Shown: piece by piece, positions 8,612-16,545 of the stretch
Layout: every line of letters starts with the position of its first letter
Position numbering within the stretch: position 1 is the stretch's first letter
Source: Roseovarius nubinhibens ISM
GTDB taxonomy: Bacteria; Pseudomonadota; Alphaproteobacteria; Rhodobacterales; Rhodobacteraceae
Length of the DNA stretch: 64,000 nucleotides
NCBI RefSeq assembly: GCF_000152625.1
Contig: NZ_CH724156.1
Span: 3,154,602-3,218,601 of the forward strand
Reading direction: 5' to 3'
Program-made: the position numbers and the translations under genes
Notes under the pieces: model-generated
What the model was told of the DNA's origin: nothing
The model's input: the letters and a program-made list of their open reading frames with translations, nothing else
Database searches by the model: none

Positions 8612-9066
8612 AGCGGCAGCTCGGTCGTGTCCTTGATCTCTTCCATCACGAAACTGGCCGAAACATCGCCCATCGGCACCCGCGCGATGAGCCGCTGATA
8701 GAGCCGGTCGTAATCCTTCATATCCGCCACCCGCGCCCGGATGAGATAATCGAGATCGCCGGTCATCCGGTAGACGCTCTGGATTTCCGGCATCGCCTTG
8801 GTGGCCCGCGCAAAGGCGGTGAGCCATTCCGCGTCATGCCGCTCGGCCCGGATCTGCATGAAGACGGTGAGCCCAAGGCCCAACCGGTCGGGATCAAGCA
8901 GCGCCACCCGGCCGAGAATCACCCCCGCCTCGTCGAGTGCCCGGATGCGCCGCCAGCAGGCATTGCGCGACAGCCCCACCTTGTCGCCCAGCGCATCGAG
9001 CCCGATCGCCGCGTCACGTTGCAAAATGGCGAGGATACGCCGGTCTGTGTCATCAATTTTCACCAT
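8608..9066 (-). CDS. Lrp/AsnC-family transcriptional regulator
   Basis: This 152-residue protein has the family architecture. An N-terminal helix-turn-helix begins KIDDTDRRILAILQRDAAIGLDALGDKVGLS and continues to RNACWRRIRALDEAGVI. A RAM ligand-binding domain follows (about 65-145) with YRMTGDLDYLIRARVADMKDYD. Such proteins form octamers and respond to amino acids. It is transcribed away from the small DUF6356-like gene, with a 117-base gap that could hold its operator. Target genes cannot be assigned from the sequence. Confidence 0.92.
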   Translation of the reverse strand: MVKIDDTDRRILAILQRDAAIGLDALGDKVGLSRNACWRRIRALDEAGVILGRVALLDPDRLGLGLTVFMQIRAERHDAEWLTAFARATKAMPEIQSVYRMTGDLDYLIRARVADMKDYDRLYQRLIARVPMGDVSASFVMEEIKDTTELPL

Positions 9067-9183
9067 GACCGACTATATTCGTTGAAAATATCCCATGAGT
9101 CACGCATTTTTCGCAATCATTGGGAAAATCTCACAGCCTTCGCGCGGTATCTTGGACAAAATCGCACCACAGGAGGCAGACCC

Positions 9184-9387
9184 ATGATCACCCGCATTTT
9201 CCTCGCCCATCCGCGCAGCGTCGATGAGACCTATCTGCAACATGCGCGCTTTGCCGGGCTCTTTGCGCTGACGCTCTTTGCGGCGGCTTTTGCCGCGCTG
9301 ATCCACGCGATCATCCCCGCCGCCTTTGAAAAGACCGCGAGCCGCATCATCACCCGGCTCTACGAGCGCATTCACAACCGCGGCTGA
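9184..9387 (+). CDS. Small membrane protein, DUF6356-like
   Basis: This 67-residue protein starts at ATG 9184 after the ribosome site AGGAGG. It contains FLAHPRSVDETYLQHARFAGLFALTLF followed by a hydrophobic helix (about 25-48), then FEKTASRIITRLYERIHNRG. The HPRSV-ETY beginning, single membrane segment and basic RLYERI tail resemble what I remember of the DUF6356 family of small alphaproteobacterial proteins; its function is unknown. It is divergent from the Lrp regulator and could be regulated by it. The family name is from memory. Confidence 0.75.
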   Translation: MITRIFLAHPRSVDETYLQHARFAGLFALTLFAAAFAALIHAIIPAAFEKTASRIITRLYERIHNRG

Positions 9388-9413
9388 GGGGGCAAAACCG
9401 CCACTGTCGCTTT

Positions 9414-9442
9414 ACCGCCGTAATACCGACGTGTCACCGACA
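9414..9442 (-). repeat. 11-bp-period repeat, three units
   Basis: On the minus strand, units resembling CGTCGGTAnnn recur with exact 11-base spacing (core hexamers at 9437, 9426 and 9415 on the plus strand). Bases 9414-9433 are identical, in reverse complement, to 27647-27666. It lies in the gap between the small membrane protein and the amidotransferase gene. Confidence 0.8.
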
Positions 9443-9512
9443 TGCCATTTCCGGGGCTTGCGCGGCGGCCCGCGCCCTGCTTAGGCTAAAGTCCGACAAG
9501 GAGGAGCGCCCC

Positions 9513-10241
9513 ATGAAGCTACTGGTACTGCTGCACGAAGACACCGACCGCCCCGGCGTGTTTCATGAGTTTCTGGACGAGGACGGGCACAGCTATGACC
9601 CGGTCCATATGCACCGGAACACGCCCCTCCCGAGCCTTGATGGCTATGACGCGCTCTGGGTCATGGGCGGGCCGCAGAACACCTGGGAAACCGAGCAATA
9701 TCCGTGGCTTGTGGCGGAAAAGGCGCTGATCCGCGAGGCCGTCGAACAGCGCGGATTGCCGTTTCTCGGCATCTGTCTCGGGCATCAATTGCTGGCCGAG
9801 GCGCTGGGCGGCGAGGTCGGCCCCGCCACCACGCCCGAGATCGGCGTTTTCGACGTGCAGCTCACCGAAGCCGGCGCCACGGGCGTGTTCTTCGACGGGG
9901 TCACCGAACGCTTTCCGGTGCTCCATTGGCACAGCGCCGAGGTCCACAAACTCCCCCAAGGCGCCCAAGTCCTCGCCACCGCCCCCGCCTGCGCCGTCCA
10001 GGCAATGCGTTGGGGAACAAGGGCTTTTTCAACGCAGTTCCACCTCGAGGCCGACGAGGACACGATCACCCGCTGGATGGGACAGCCCGATGGCGTGGCG
10101 GCTCTGGTCGACACGCTCGGCAGCGACGGCCCGGCCCGTTATGAGGCCGCGGCGCGCGACCGGATGAGTGCGCTCAATGAGACGGCAGAACGGCTTTATA
10201 TCAACTGGTTGCAATGTGCGGCGCAGGCCGTGCCGGCCTGA
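9513..10241 (+). CDS. Class I glutamine amidotransferase domain protein
   Basis: This 242-residue protein has the Triad-type amidotransferase fold. The nucleophile is Cys88 in FLGICLGHQLLAEALGGEV, and a later HLEADE supplies the His and Glu. It is a stand-alone protein of the GMP-synthase-like amidotransferase family, whose members hydrolyse glutamine or gamma-glutamyl compounds. AAGGAGGAG precedes ATG 9513. It converges on the GntR gene and lies close to the nitrogen operon, so a role with gamma-glutamyl amides is possible but unproven. Confidence 0.88.
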   Translation: MKLLVLLHEDTDRPGVFHEFLDEDGHSYDPVHMHRNTPLPSLDGYDALWVMGGPQNTWETEQYPWLVAEKALIREAVEQRGLPFLGICLGHQLLAEALGGEVGPATTPEIGVFDVQLTEAGATGVFFDGVTERFPVLHWHSAEVHKLPQGAQVLATAPACAVQAMRWGTRAFSTQFHLEADEDTITRWMGQPDGVAALVDTLGSDGPARYEAAARDRMSALNETAERLYINWLQCAAQAVPA

Positions 10242-10916
10242 TCACGCATCCGCCGCCCGCATCAAAGACACCCGCGCGGTTTCGAGATGGATTTTCATCG
10301 CATTCGCAGCCTCTTCCGGTTCCCGGCTGCGGATCGCGGTGAGGATGCGGCGATGTTGCTCGTTATATTTACGAATAATTGACGGCTCTAGCGTCACATG
10401 GCGCATGCGGGTCCAATCATCCATCGAGCGCACCGCGTTGATCTGACCGATCACCCAGATCAGCAGGTTGTTGCGCGAAGATTTGGCCAGCGCGTGATGA
10501 AAGGCGGTGTCGGCCTCGGAAAAGGCGACGGGATCATGCTCGGCGCGTTCCATCCGCTCGCATTGCCGGGCCATTTCCTCGAAATCGGTCTGCCGGCCCT
10601 GCAGGACGCTCAACCGGCACAGATGCGGCTCGAGCGCGAAACGTGCATCAATGAGTTCCAGCGGGTTGGCATGTTCCAGCGCCTCGATGGTTTCGGTGCC
10701 TTTTTGGTAGGTCACATAGGTGCCGCTGCCCGCCCGTGTCTGGATCAGCCCTTCGCGTTCCAGCTGGGCCAGCGCATCGCGCAGCGTGTTGCGCGCCACG
10801 CCATGGGTTTCGGCCATCTGGCGTGAGGCAGGCAATCGCTCATGCTGCCGGTAGATTCCCTTGATGATATCGCGCCGGATCAGTGATGCCACATCCGCAG
10901 AGCCCAGTTTTGCCAT
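10242..10916 (-). CDS. GntR-family regulator, FCD (FadR) subfamily
   Basis: This 224-residue regulator has an N-terminal winged helix (about 8-72) with LPASRQMAETHGVARNTLRDALAQLEREGLIQTRAGSGTYV. The C-terminal all-helical FCD domain (about 85-215) includes the metal-type residues of DTAFHHALAKSSRN. AAGGAGG lies before the ATG. It is divergent from the glutamine synthetase-like gene and is its most likely regulator. The 355-base gap between them holds a long inverted repeat that could be the operator. The FCD domain should sense a small carboxylate or amino acid. Confidence 0.92.
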   Translation of the reverse strand: MAKLGSADVASLIRRDIIKGIYRQHERLPASRQMAETHGVARNTLRDALAQLEREGLIQTRAGSGTYVTYQKGTETIEALEHANPLELIDARFALEPHLCRLSVLQGRQTDFEEMARQCERMERAEHDPVAFSEADTAFHHALAKSSRNNLLIWVIGQINAVRSMDDWTRMRHVTLEPSIIRKYNEQHRRILTAIRSREPEEAANAMKIHLETARVSLMRAADA

Positions 10917-10944
10917 GAAACCTCCTTACAAACTGATCCGTAGA

Positions 10945-10991
10945 TGAACCAATTGACGGCATTTGTCCAGAAACCGGGCTTCATTGGTTCA
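10945..10991. promoter_or_regulatory. 9-bp inverted repeat, candidate GntR operator
   Basis: TGAACCAAT (10945-10953) and ATTGGTTCA (10983-10991) are perfect inverted copies. The unit spacing is 38 bases, suggesting two half-sites bound across several helical turns. It lies close to the GntR start within the divergent control region. Confidence 0.45.
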
Positions 10992-11271
10992 AAAAACTTG
11001 CTTGAAAAATCGATTCGTCCCTAACGTCAACCACAGAAGGGTCCGGGTTCTTTCTTCCGGAGCCAGTGAATTAAGAGCTTAACGGTAACAATCGGTGCTT
11101 TTGCAGGGCGTATCGCCTCATGACCACAGGTCAGGGTTGAACGGAAAGCAGGGCCAAAATCGAAAGGCGAACAAGATAAGGCCTAAACCAGGTCTGAACC
11201 AAAATAGTCCCAGCAATTCAAAAAGACGCGGCACCAAAGATCGCGGACCCGACCAGCAAGGAGAGACAGAC
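10992..11271. other. Leader region of the glutamine synthetase-like operon
   Basis: No gene is evident in this 280-base stretch. It is less GC-rich than the coding sequence and purine-rich towards the 3' end. A small hairpin is possible around CCGGGTTCTTTCTTCCGG (11044-11061). I cannot identify a riboswitch class or a convincing -10/-35 pair. The frame upstream of 11272 stays open to 11095 but looks non-coding. Confidence 0.5.
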
Positions 11272-12750
11272 GTGGCTGAAACAGACCTCGAAAGATTCGT
11301 CGAAGCGCCAGGGCGTGACGAAAAGATCAAAGAAGTCCGTAAGATGATCGATGCCAAGGGGATCGAATATCTTTACCTCCAATTCGTTTCCGTAACCGGC
11401 AAGATCATGGGCAAGGGTATCCCGGCAGATCACTGGGAAAGCGTTGCCAAGAAAGGGTTCCAACTGGTCTACGGGGCCACGGTGAACCTCTTTACCAACC
11501 GCGCCGGTGAATATCTGGGCTATGGGCCCGAAGCCGCTGAGCTGATCGGCATTCCCGAGCCGGAAACCTTCATGCAGCTGCCTTGGGCGCCGACCATCGG
11601 CCGGTTCTATTGCACGCTTTTCCGCAACCGAGAGGAAAAGGAAAACCCGGGTGGTTACCTGACCTCGGATTGCCGTGGCAACCTGCGCCGCATGCATGAT
11701 GATTTCGAGAAGAAACACGGCCGCCGCCTGCGCATCGGCACCGAGCCCGAAATGATGTGGCTCAAATTCGATGAAAACGGCAAGCCGCGCGACGGCTATT
11801 CCAAACCCTATTGCTATCACATTGATCAATTTGAGAGCCTGCGCCCGGTATCGATGCAGGTGATCCGCTATGCCCGCCAGATGGGGCTCGACATGATCCA
11901 GGGCGACCATGAGGACGCGCCCGGCCAGCTCGAATTGAACTGGATGTTCGACGACGTGCTGCGCAACGCAGACCGGCTCACCACCTATCGCCAGATCTGC
12001 GCCCAGGTGGCGCGGGAGAACGGGATCTTTGCCTGTTTCATGACCAAACCCTTCATGGGCGTGTCGGCCTCGGGCTGTCACCACAACATGAGCCTGTGGC
12101 GCGGTGGCGAGGATGAGTTCGTCAAATGCGGCAACGATCCGGATGATCTGCCGGGCATGGCCGAAAACTACATGTATGTGCGCGGCGGTGAAAACACCTT
12201 CATGCCCGATGACGACGATCCGCAAATGCCCGGCAAGGAAGGGCTCGAGGCGATCGGCGGGGTGGTGCATCACCTGCAGGCGCTGACGGCAGTGGGCTGT
12301 TCCACGGTCAATTCCTATCGCAGGCTCTGGGACACCGGGTTCTGGGCGCCGGTATTTGCCGACTGGGGCTTTCAGAACCGCACCACGGGTCTGCGCGTCT
12401 CGGCCCCGGGGCGGTTCGAATACCGCTCGGTCGACAGCATGGTGAACCCCTATCTCATGGGCACCACCTTGCTCGCGGCGATGGATGACGGGATCGACAA
12501 TCAGCTCGACCCGGGCGCACCCGAAGAGCGCAACATCTATGCCGCCATCAAGGCCGGCAAAGAGGTCAAGAAGCTGCCGATGAGCCTCGGTGAGGCGCTC
12601 GAGTTCCTGAAAAACAGCGAGGTGGTCCGGCGCGGCATGCCCGGTGAGATGTACCGCCTCTATGACGAGTACAAACAGGACGAATACGCGCGATTCATGT
12701 CCACGGTCACCGATTGGGACAAGGATACCTATATGGAGTGCCTTCCCTAA
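11272..12750 (+). CDS. glnT: Glutamine synthetase-family ligase (GlnT / GmaS type)
   Basis: I start this at GTG 11272, after AAGGAGAG, giving 492 residues. The N-terminal beta-grasp domain is followed by the catalytic domain with GTEPEMMWL, HEDAPGQLELNW, SGCHHNMSLW and VNSYRRLW, the metal, glutamate and ATP-binding elements of glutamine synthetases. The family ligates glutamate to ammonia or, in GmaS, to methylamine. Three glutamate synthase-like genes follow, which is the context of both alphaproteobacterial glnT-glxBCD and gmaS-mgsABC clusters. The nearby TMAO genes favour a methylamine role, but sequence alone does not decide it. The length is somewhat above the roughly 440 residues I recall for GmaS. 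Confidence 0.85.
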   Translation: MAETDLERFVEAPGRDEKIKEVRKMIDAKGIEYLYLQFVSVTGKIMGKGIPADHWESVAKKGFQLVYGATVNLFTNRAGEYLGYGPEAAELIGIPEPETFMQLPWAPTIGRFYCTLFRNREEKENPGGYLTSDCRGNLRRMHDDFEKKHGRRLRIGTEPEMMWLKFDENGKPRDGYSKPYCYHIDQFESLRPVSMQVIRYARQMGLDMIQGDHEDAPGQLELNWMFDDVLRNADRLTTYRQICAQVARENGIFACFMTKPFMGVSASGCHHNMSLWRGGEDEFVKCGNDPDDLPGMAENYMYVRGGENTFMPDDDDPQMPGKEGLEAIGGVVHHLQALTAVGCSTVNSYRRLWDTGFWAPVFADWGFQNRTTGLRVSAPGRFEYRSVDSMVNPYLMGTTLLAAMDDGIDNQLDPGAPEERNIYAAIKAGKEVKKLPMSLGEALEFLKNSEVVRRGMPGEMYRLYDEYKQDEYARFMSTVTDWDKDTYMECLP

Positions 12751-12836
12751 GGTGCCCCGAAAAACTGAGCGAAGGCCGGGTGTTACACCCGCCTTCACCC
12801 ATCAACGCAACCTGGAACGAAGGAGGCGCATTCAAG

Positions 12837-13772
12837 ATGTGCGGGATTGCAGGATTGATACACAAGGGCAAAAGCAGCTCGGTCGGGTCAGAGATGACCG
12901 CCATGCTGCAGGCGCTCAAACACCGGGGGCCGGACAGCACCGGCTATGCGGTCTACGGCGAACCGACAGAGGGCGACTATATCATGCGCCTCAAGGTGGC
13001 CGAGGCCGAAGACATGGACCGGGGCCGGGGCATCCATCAGGTGATCAAGGACCGGATCACCGAGGTGGAAACCATCCTCGCGGAACATGGCGCCAAGGTG
13101 AAATCGAAATCGGCGCCGCGGGAATATTCGCTGCGCTATGTGCTGACCCATTCCGGCGACACAGGTGAGATGGCGTCGCATATCGAAGAGACCGAAGGGG
13201 TCGAGATCCTCAGCATGGGCAACGGGCTCGAGCTGATCAAGGATCTGGGCGATGCGAGCGTTGTGTCCGAGGCCTATGGGCTCAATGACTTCAAGGGCAC
13301 TCATGGCATCGGCCACACCCGGATGGCCACGGAATCGGATGTGGATATCAAATCCGCGCACCCGTATTGGGCCTTTCCCTATAATGACGTGAGCGTCGTC
13401 CATAACGGCCAGATCACCAACTACTGGATCATGCGCCGCGAGATGGAGCGCAAGGGCCATCGGTTCATGTCGAACTGCGACAGCGAACTCCTGGCGGTCT
13501 ACACGGCGCATAACCTCGCCAATGGCGTGTCGCTGGAGGAAAGCCTGCGCAATTCGATCAACGAGATCGACGGCGTCTTCACCTATTTGGTGGCGACCAA
13601 GGATCAGCTCGGCATGGCCAAGGACACGATGGCCGCGAAACCGCTGGTTCTCTACGAGAGCGATGATCTCATCGCCATGGCATCCGAAGAGGTGGCGATC
13701 CGTGCGATCCTGCCAGAGGAAATCGACACATATGATCCCTATGATGAGGAGGTTCGGGTATGGCAGGCGTAA
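12837..13772 (+). CDS. glxB: Class II glutamine amidotransferase (GlxB / MgsA type)
   Basis: Start ATG 12837 puts Cys2 at the N terminus (MCGIAGLIHKGK), as required for the Ntn-type amidotransferase nucleophile; AAGGAGG is upstream. The 311-residue protein contains LKHRGPDSTGY, HTRMATES and VVHNGQITNYW, conserved in the GltB/PurF glutaminase domain. It corresponds to the first domain of glutamate synthase as a separate subunit and should release ammonia, or methylamine from gamma-glutamylmethylamide if this is MgsA. It overlaps the next gene by 13 bases, so the subunits are translationally coupled. Confidence 0.9.
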   Translation: MCGIAGLIHKGKSSSVGSEMTAMLQALKHRGPDSTGYAVYGEPTEGDYIMRLKVAEAEDMDRGRGIHQVIKDRITEVETILAEHGAKVKSKSAPREYSLRYVLTHSGDTGEMASHIEETEGVEILSMGNGLELIKDLGDASVVSEAYGLNDFKGTHGIGHTRMATESDVDIKSAHPYWAFPYNDVSVVHNGQITNYWIMRREMERKGHRFMSNCDSELLAVYTAHNLANGVSLEESLRNSINEIDGVFTYLVATKDQLGMAKDTMAAKPLVLYESDDLIAMASEEVAIRAILPEEIDTYDPYDEEVRVWQA

Positions 13773-14629
13773 GCGACGCAGAGCTCAAGACCATGAGCCA
13801 GGACGAGCGCGCCAAGGCGCTCGGCATGACCACCGAACAGCTGACGGGCAAATCGCTCTATGTCGAGTTCGACCCCGACGCCGAAGAGCGCTTTACCTAT
13901 CCTTGGGCGCCCGAGGTAGATTTCAACAAGCGGACCGAGATCGACACGGATGACATGACCTCGACCCAGGTCAACAGCCGCATCCGGTCGCTGATGGCCG
14001 AAGGCTATGGCACGATCGTGCTCAAGAACCCGCGCGGCAAGCACAGCCTTGGCGTCGGCATCCTGAGCAAGCTCAACCTGATCATCGAAGGCTCGACCGG
14101 TTATTTCGGCGTGGGGCTTCTCGATGGGCCGAATGTGCGCATCACCGGCCGCGTCGGCTGGTCCTGTGGCGAGAACATGATGTCCGGCACGGTTCTGGTG
14201 GAAAAGAATGCAGGCTCGACCTTTGGCGCGGCGATCCGGGGCGGTGATCTCGTCTGCCGCGGCTCGGTGGGCTCGCGGACCGGCATCGACCAGAAGGGCG
14301 GCACGATCATCGTCGGTGGCGACACTGGCGCGCTCTCGGGCTTTATGATGCAGCGCGGTCGGATGGTTGTCTGTGGCAATGCCGGCAAGAACCTGGGCGA
14401 CTCGATGTATGACGGCACGATTTTCGTGGGCGGAGACATCAAATCGCTCGGCGTCGATGCGGTCGAGGCCGAGCTGACCGAGCTCGACAAGAAATGGCTC
14501 ACCCGCAAGCTCACCCAATATGGGCTGATGCCGGACAAGGGCGTGGATCATTTCACCAAGATCGTCGCGGGCAAACAGCTCTGGAACTACGACAATCTCG
14601 AACCCTCCGAGAAGAAACTCATTCTGTGA
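13760..14629 (+). CDS. glxC: GXGXG-domain glutamate synthase-like subunit (GlxC / MgsB)
   Basis: This 289-residue protein has the GltB C-terminal beta-helix (GXGXG domain). Repeats such as GVGLLDGPNVRITGRVGW, GTIIVGGDTGALSGFMMQRG and VVCGNAGKNLGDSMYDGTIFVGG show the characteristic glycine pattern. In glutamate synthase this domain is structural and helps organise the ammonia channel. Here it is a free subunit between the amidotransferase and the FMN subunit, the standard three-gene order. The start at 13760 overlaps the preceding gene by 13 bases and follows GAGGAGG. Confidence 0.9.
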   Translation: MAGVSDAELKTMSQDERAKALGMTTEQLTGKSLYVEFDPDAEERFTYPWAPEVDFNKRTEIDTDDMTSTQVNSRIRSLMAEGYGTIVLKNPRGKHSLGVGILSKLNLIIEGSTGYFGVGLLDGPNVRITGRVGWSCGENMMSGTVLVEKNAGSTFGAAIRGGDLVCRGSVGSRTGIDQKGGTIIVGGDTGALSGFMMQRGRMVVCGNAGKNLGDSMYDGTIFVGGDIKSLGVDAVEAELTELDKKWLTRKLTQYGLMPDKGVDHFTKIVAGKQLWNYDNLEPSEKKLIL

Positions 14630-14697
14630 TGGCTGGCGCGCGCCCGGGTGTCACCGGGCGCAGTTCTCCAGCTCTCCGCAAGACAAGGAACACCACC

Positions 14698-16062
14698 ATG
14701 GCTGACGGTGACATGCCGAAAAAACCAGCGCTGGCCCGCGATGTGAACCGCATCGGTGACAGCTTTATTTTCCCGCCGAGGGTGATGGATGACATCCACA
14801 TCAAGTCCGAGCTCGGGCGCTATCGGATGCGGGGGTTCTCGCTCTTCAAGAAGATCCCGCATTGGGATGACCTGACCTTTCTGCCCGGCACGCTGACGCG
14901 TTTCGTGATCGAAGGTTACCGCGAGAAATGCGAAACCAAGACGGTCATTGGCCCGCGGGCCAAACGCCCGCTCGAGCTCGATATCCCGGTCTATATCACC
15001 GGCATGTCCTTTGGCGCGCTGAGCTATGAGGCCAAGACCGCGCTGGCCCGTGGGGCGACCATGGCGGGCACCGCGACCTGTTCGGGCGAGGGCGGCATGA
15101 TCCCCGACGAGCGGCGCTATAGCTCGAAATGGTTCTACCAATGCATCCAGTCGCGCTATGGCTTCAACCCCAACCACCTCGTGCTGGCCGATGCTTGCGA
15201 GTTCTTCATCGGGCAGGGCTGTAAGGTCGGGCTTGGCGGGCATCTCATGGGTCAGAAAGTGACCGATCAGGTGGCCGAGATGCGGTCCTTGCCCGCGGGC
15301 ATCGACCAACGCTCGCCCGCGCGGCACCCGGATTGGCTCGGTCCCGATGACCTCGCGCTCAAGATCCAGGAGATCCGTGAAGCGACCGATTGGCAGATCC
15401 CCATTCAGCTCAAGCTTGGCGCGAGCCGCGTCTATGACGATGTGCGGATGGCGGTGAAATGCGATCCCGACAGCATCTATATCGACGGGATGGAAGGCGG
15501 CACCGGGGCCGGTCCGCACCTCGCCACCGAGGACACCGGCGTGCCCGGCATGGCGGCGATCCGTCAGGCCCGCAAGGCCATTGACGACCTCGGCAAGCGC
15601 GGCGAGATCAGCCTCGTCTATGCCGGCGGTATCCGCAACGGCGCGGATGTGGCCAAGGCGATTGCGCTTGGGGCGGATGCCATCGCCATCGGCCATTCGG
15701 CGATGATGGCGCTCAACTGCAACAAGGACATCCCCGAGGCCAACTTCCCCGAGGAGATCGGCGCCGAGCCGGGCTATTGCTACCATTGCCACACGGGCCG
15801 CTGCCCGGTCGGCGTGGCGACGCAAGACCCCAAGCTGCGCGAGCGGCTTGATCCGGATGCGGCGGCGGAACGTGTCTATAACTTCCTGCACACGCTGACC
15901 ATCGAGGCCCAGCTCTTTGCCCGCGCTTGCGGCAAGACCTACATCCACAGCCTCGAGCCCGAAGACCTGGCGGCGCTGACGATGGAAGCCTCGGCCATGG
16001 CCGGCGTGCCGCTGGCGGGCACCAATCACACGGTGGGCGTCGAGGACTACCACCACCTGTAA
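14698..16062 (+). CDS. glxD: FMN-binding glutamate synthase-family subunit (GlxD / MgsC)
   Basis: ATG 14698 follows an AAGGA site and gives 454 residues. The TIM-barrel FMN domain shows TGMSFGALSYEAKTALARGA, GEGGM and YIDGMEGGTGAGP, and CYHCHTGRCPVGVATQ supplies Cys residues for a 3Fe-4S cluster as in GltB. It should catalyse reductive transfer of the amino or methylamino group to 2-oxoglutarate. With GlxB and GlxC it forms a split glutamate synthase or N-methylglutamate synthase. A long hairpin follows before the next gene. Confidence 0.9.
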   Translation: MADGDMPKKPALARDVNRIGDSFIFPPRVMDDIHIKSELGRYRMRGFSLFKKIPHWDDLTFLPGTLTRFVIEGYREKCETKTVIGPRAKRPLELDIPVYITGMSFGALSYEAKTALARGATMAGTATCSGEGGMIPDERRYSSKWFYQCIQSRYGFNPNHLVLADACEFFIGQGCKVGLGGHLMGQKVTDQVAEMRSLPAGIDQRSPARHPDWLGPDDLALKIQEIREATDWQIPIQLKLGASRVYDDVRMAVKCDPDSIYIDGMEGGTGAGPHLATEDTGVPGMAAIRQARKAIDDLGKRGEISLVYAGGIRNGADVAKAIALGADAIAIGHSAMMALNCNKDIPEANFPEEIGAEPGYCYHCHTGRCPVGVATQDPKLRERLDPDAAAERVYNFLHTLTIEAQLFARACGKTYIHSLEPEDLAALTMEASAMAGVPLAGTNHTVGVEDYHHL

Positions 16063-16073
16063 GAGCTGCGCGT

Positions 16074-16106
16074 CGTCCGCCTGAACCCCGAGGGGCAGGG
16101 CGGACG
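16074..16106 (+). promoter_or_regulatory. Hairpin after the FMN subunit gene
   Basis: CGTCCGCC (16074-16081) pairs with GGCGGACG (16099-16106), and an inner CCCC/GGGG stem extends it. No T run follows. It may protect the upstream message or reduce downstream expression. Confidence 0.5.
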
Positions 16107-16131
16107 GCCCCCAAAACGGAGGAAAGACCAA

Positions 16132-16545
16132 ATGGCTGGAACACAGTATCGCGGCTCCGAGATCAAGGATGTCGACCAGTTCCTGAAGGACAAGGACGGG
16201 CTCGAGAGCGAGCGCGAAAAGGAAATCGGGCAGCACATCGGCTACCGCTACGATGTGAACCTCGTGCCCGATTACGAACGGATCACGCCTTTTCTGACCA
16301 AATATATGGAGACGATGGGCTGGGACGATCTCAATTGGCTCGAAGATGTCCATATGGGCTATGAAGAGGGCAGCCCGGCGGTGTTCGACCGCAACAACAA
16401 TGGCTGGGTCCGAGTGCCCGACACGATCTCGCTGCCCGACAATCAGCAGGATCGGGACATGATCGCGCGCGAGCTGCTCATCAAGTTTCAGATGTCTGAT
16501 AGGCATCCGCTGGTGAACCTGCGCAAAGCTTATATGAAGTTTTGA
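16132..16545 (+). CDS. Conserved-looking unknown protein in the operon
   Basis: This 137-residue soluble protein has a strong ribosome site (GGAGGAAAG) and high-GC codon use, so it is very probably real. It is acidic and contains GQHIGYRYDVNLVPDYERITPFLTKYMETMGWDD and IARELLIKFQMSDRHPLVNLRKAYMKF. I do not recognise a domain. It sits in line behind the three glutamate synthase-like genes, and its stop overlaps the start of the following hydrolase. A role as accessory subunit or electron-transfer partner of the split synthase is possible, but there is no cysteine motif to support redox function. Confidence 0.85.
   Translation: MAGTQYRGSEIKDVDQFLKDKDGLESEREKEIGQHIGYRYDVNLVPDYERITPFLTKYMETMGWDDLNWLEDVHMGYEEGSPAVFDRNNNGWVRVPDTISLPDNQQDRDMIARELLIKFQMSDRHPLVNLRKAYMKF

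Noticed and set aside
10992-11271. A glutamine or other riboswitch upstream of the glutamine synthetase-like gene
   Set aside because: I could not find the conserved elements of the glnA motif or another known class, only a modest hairpin.
14587-16506. A 639-codon minus-strand frame over the FMN subunit and the 137-residue gene
   Set aside because: No domain is visible, and both plus-strand genes have good ribosome sites and coding signals.
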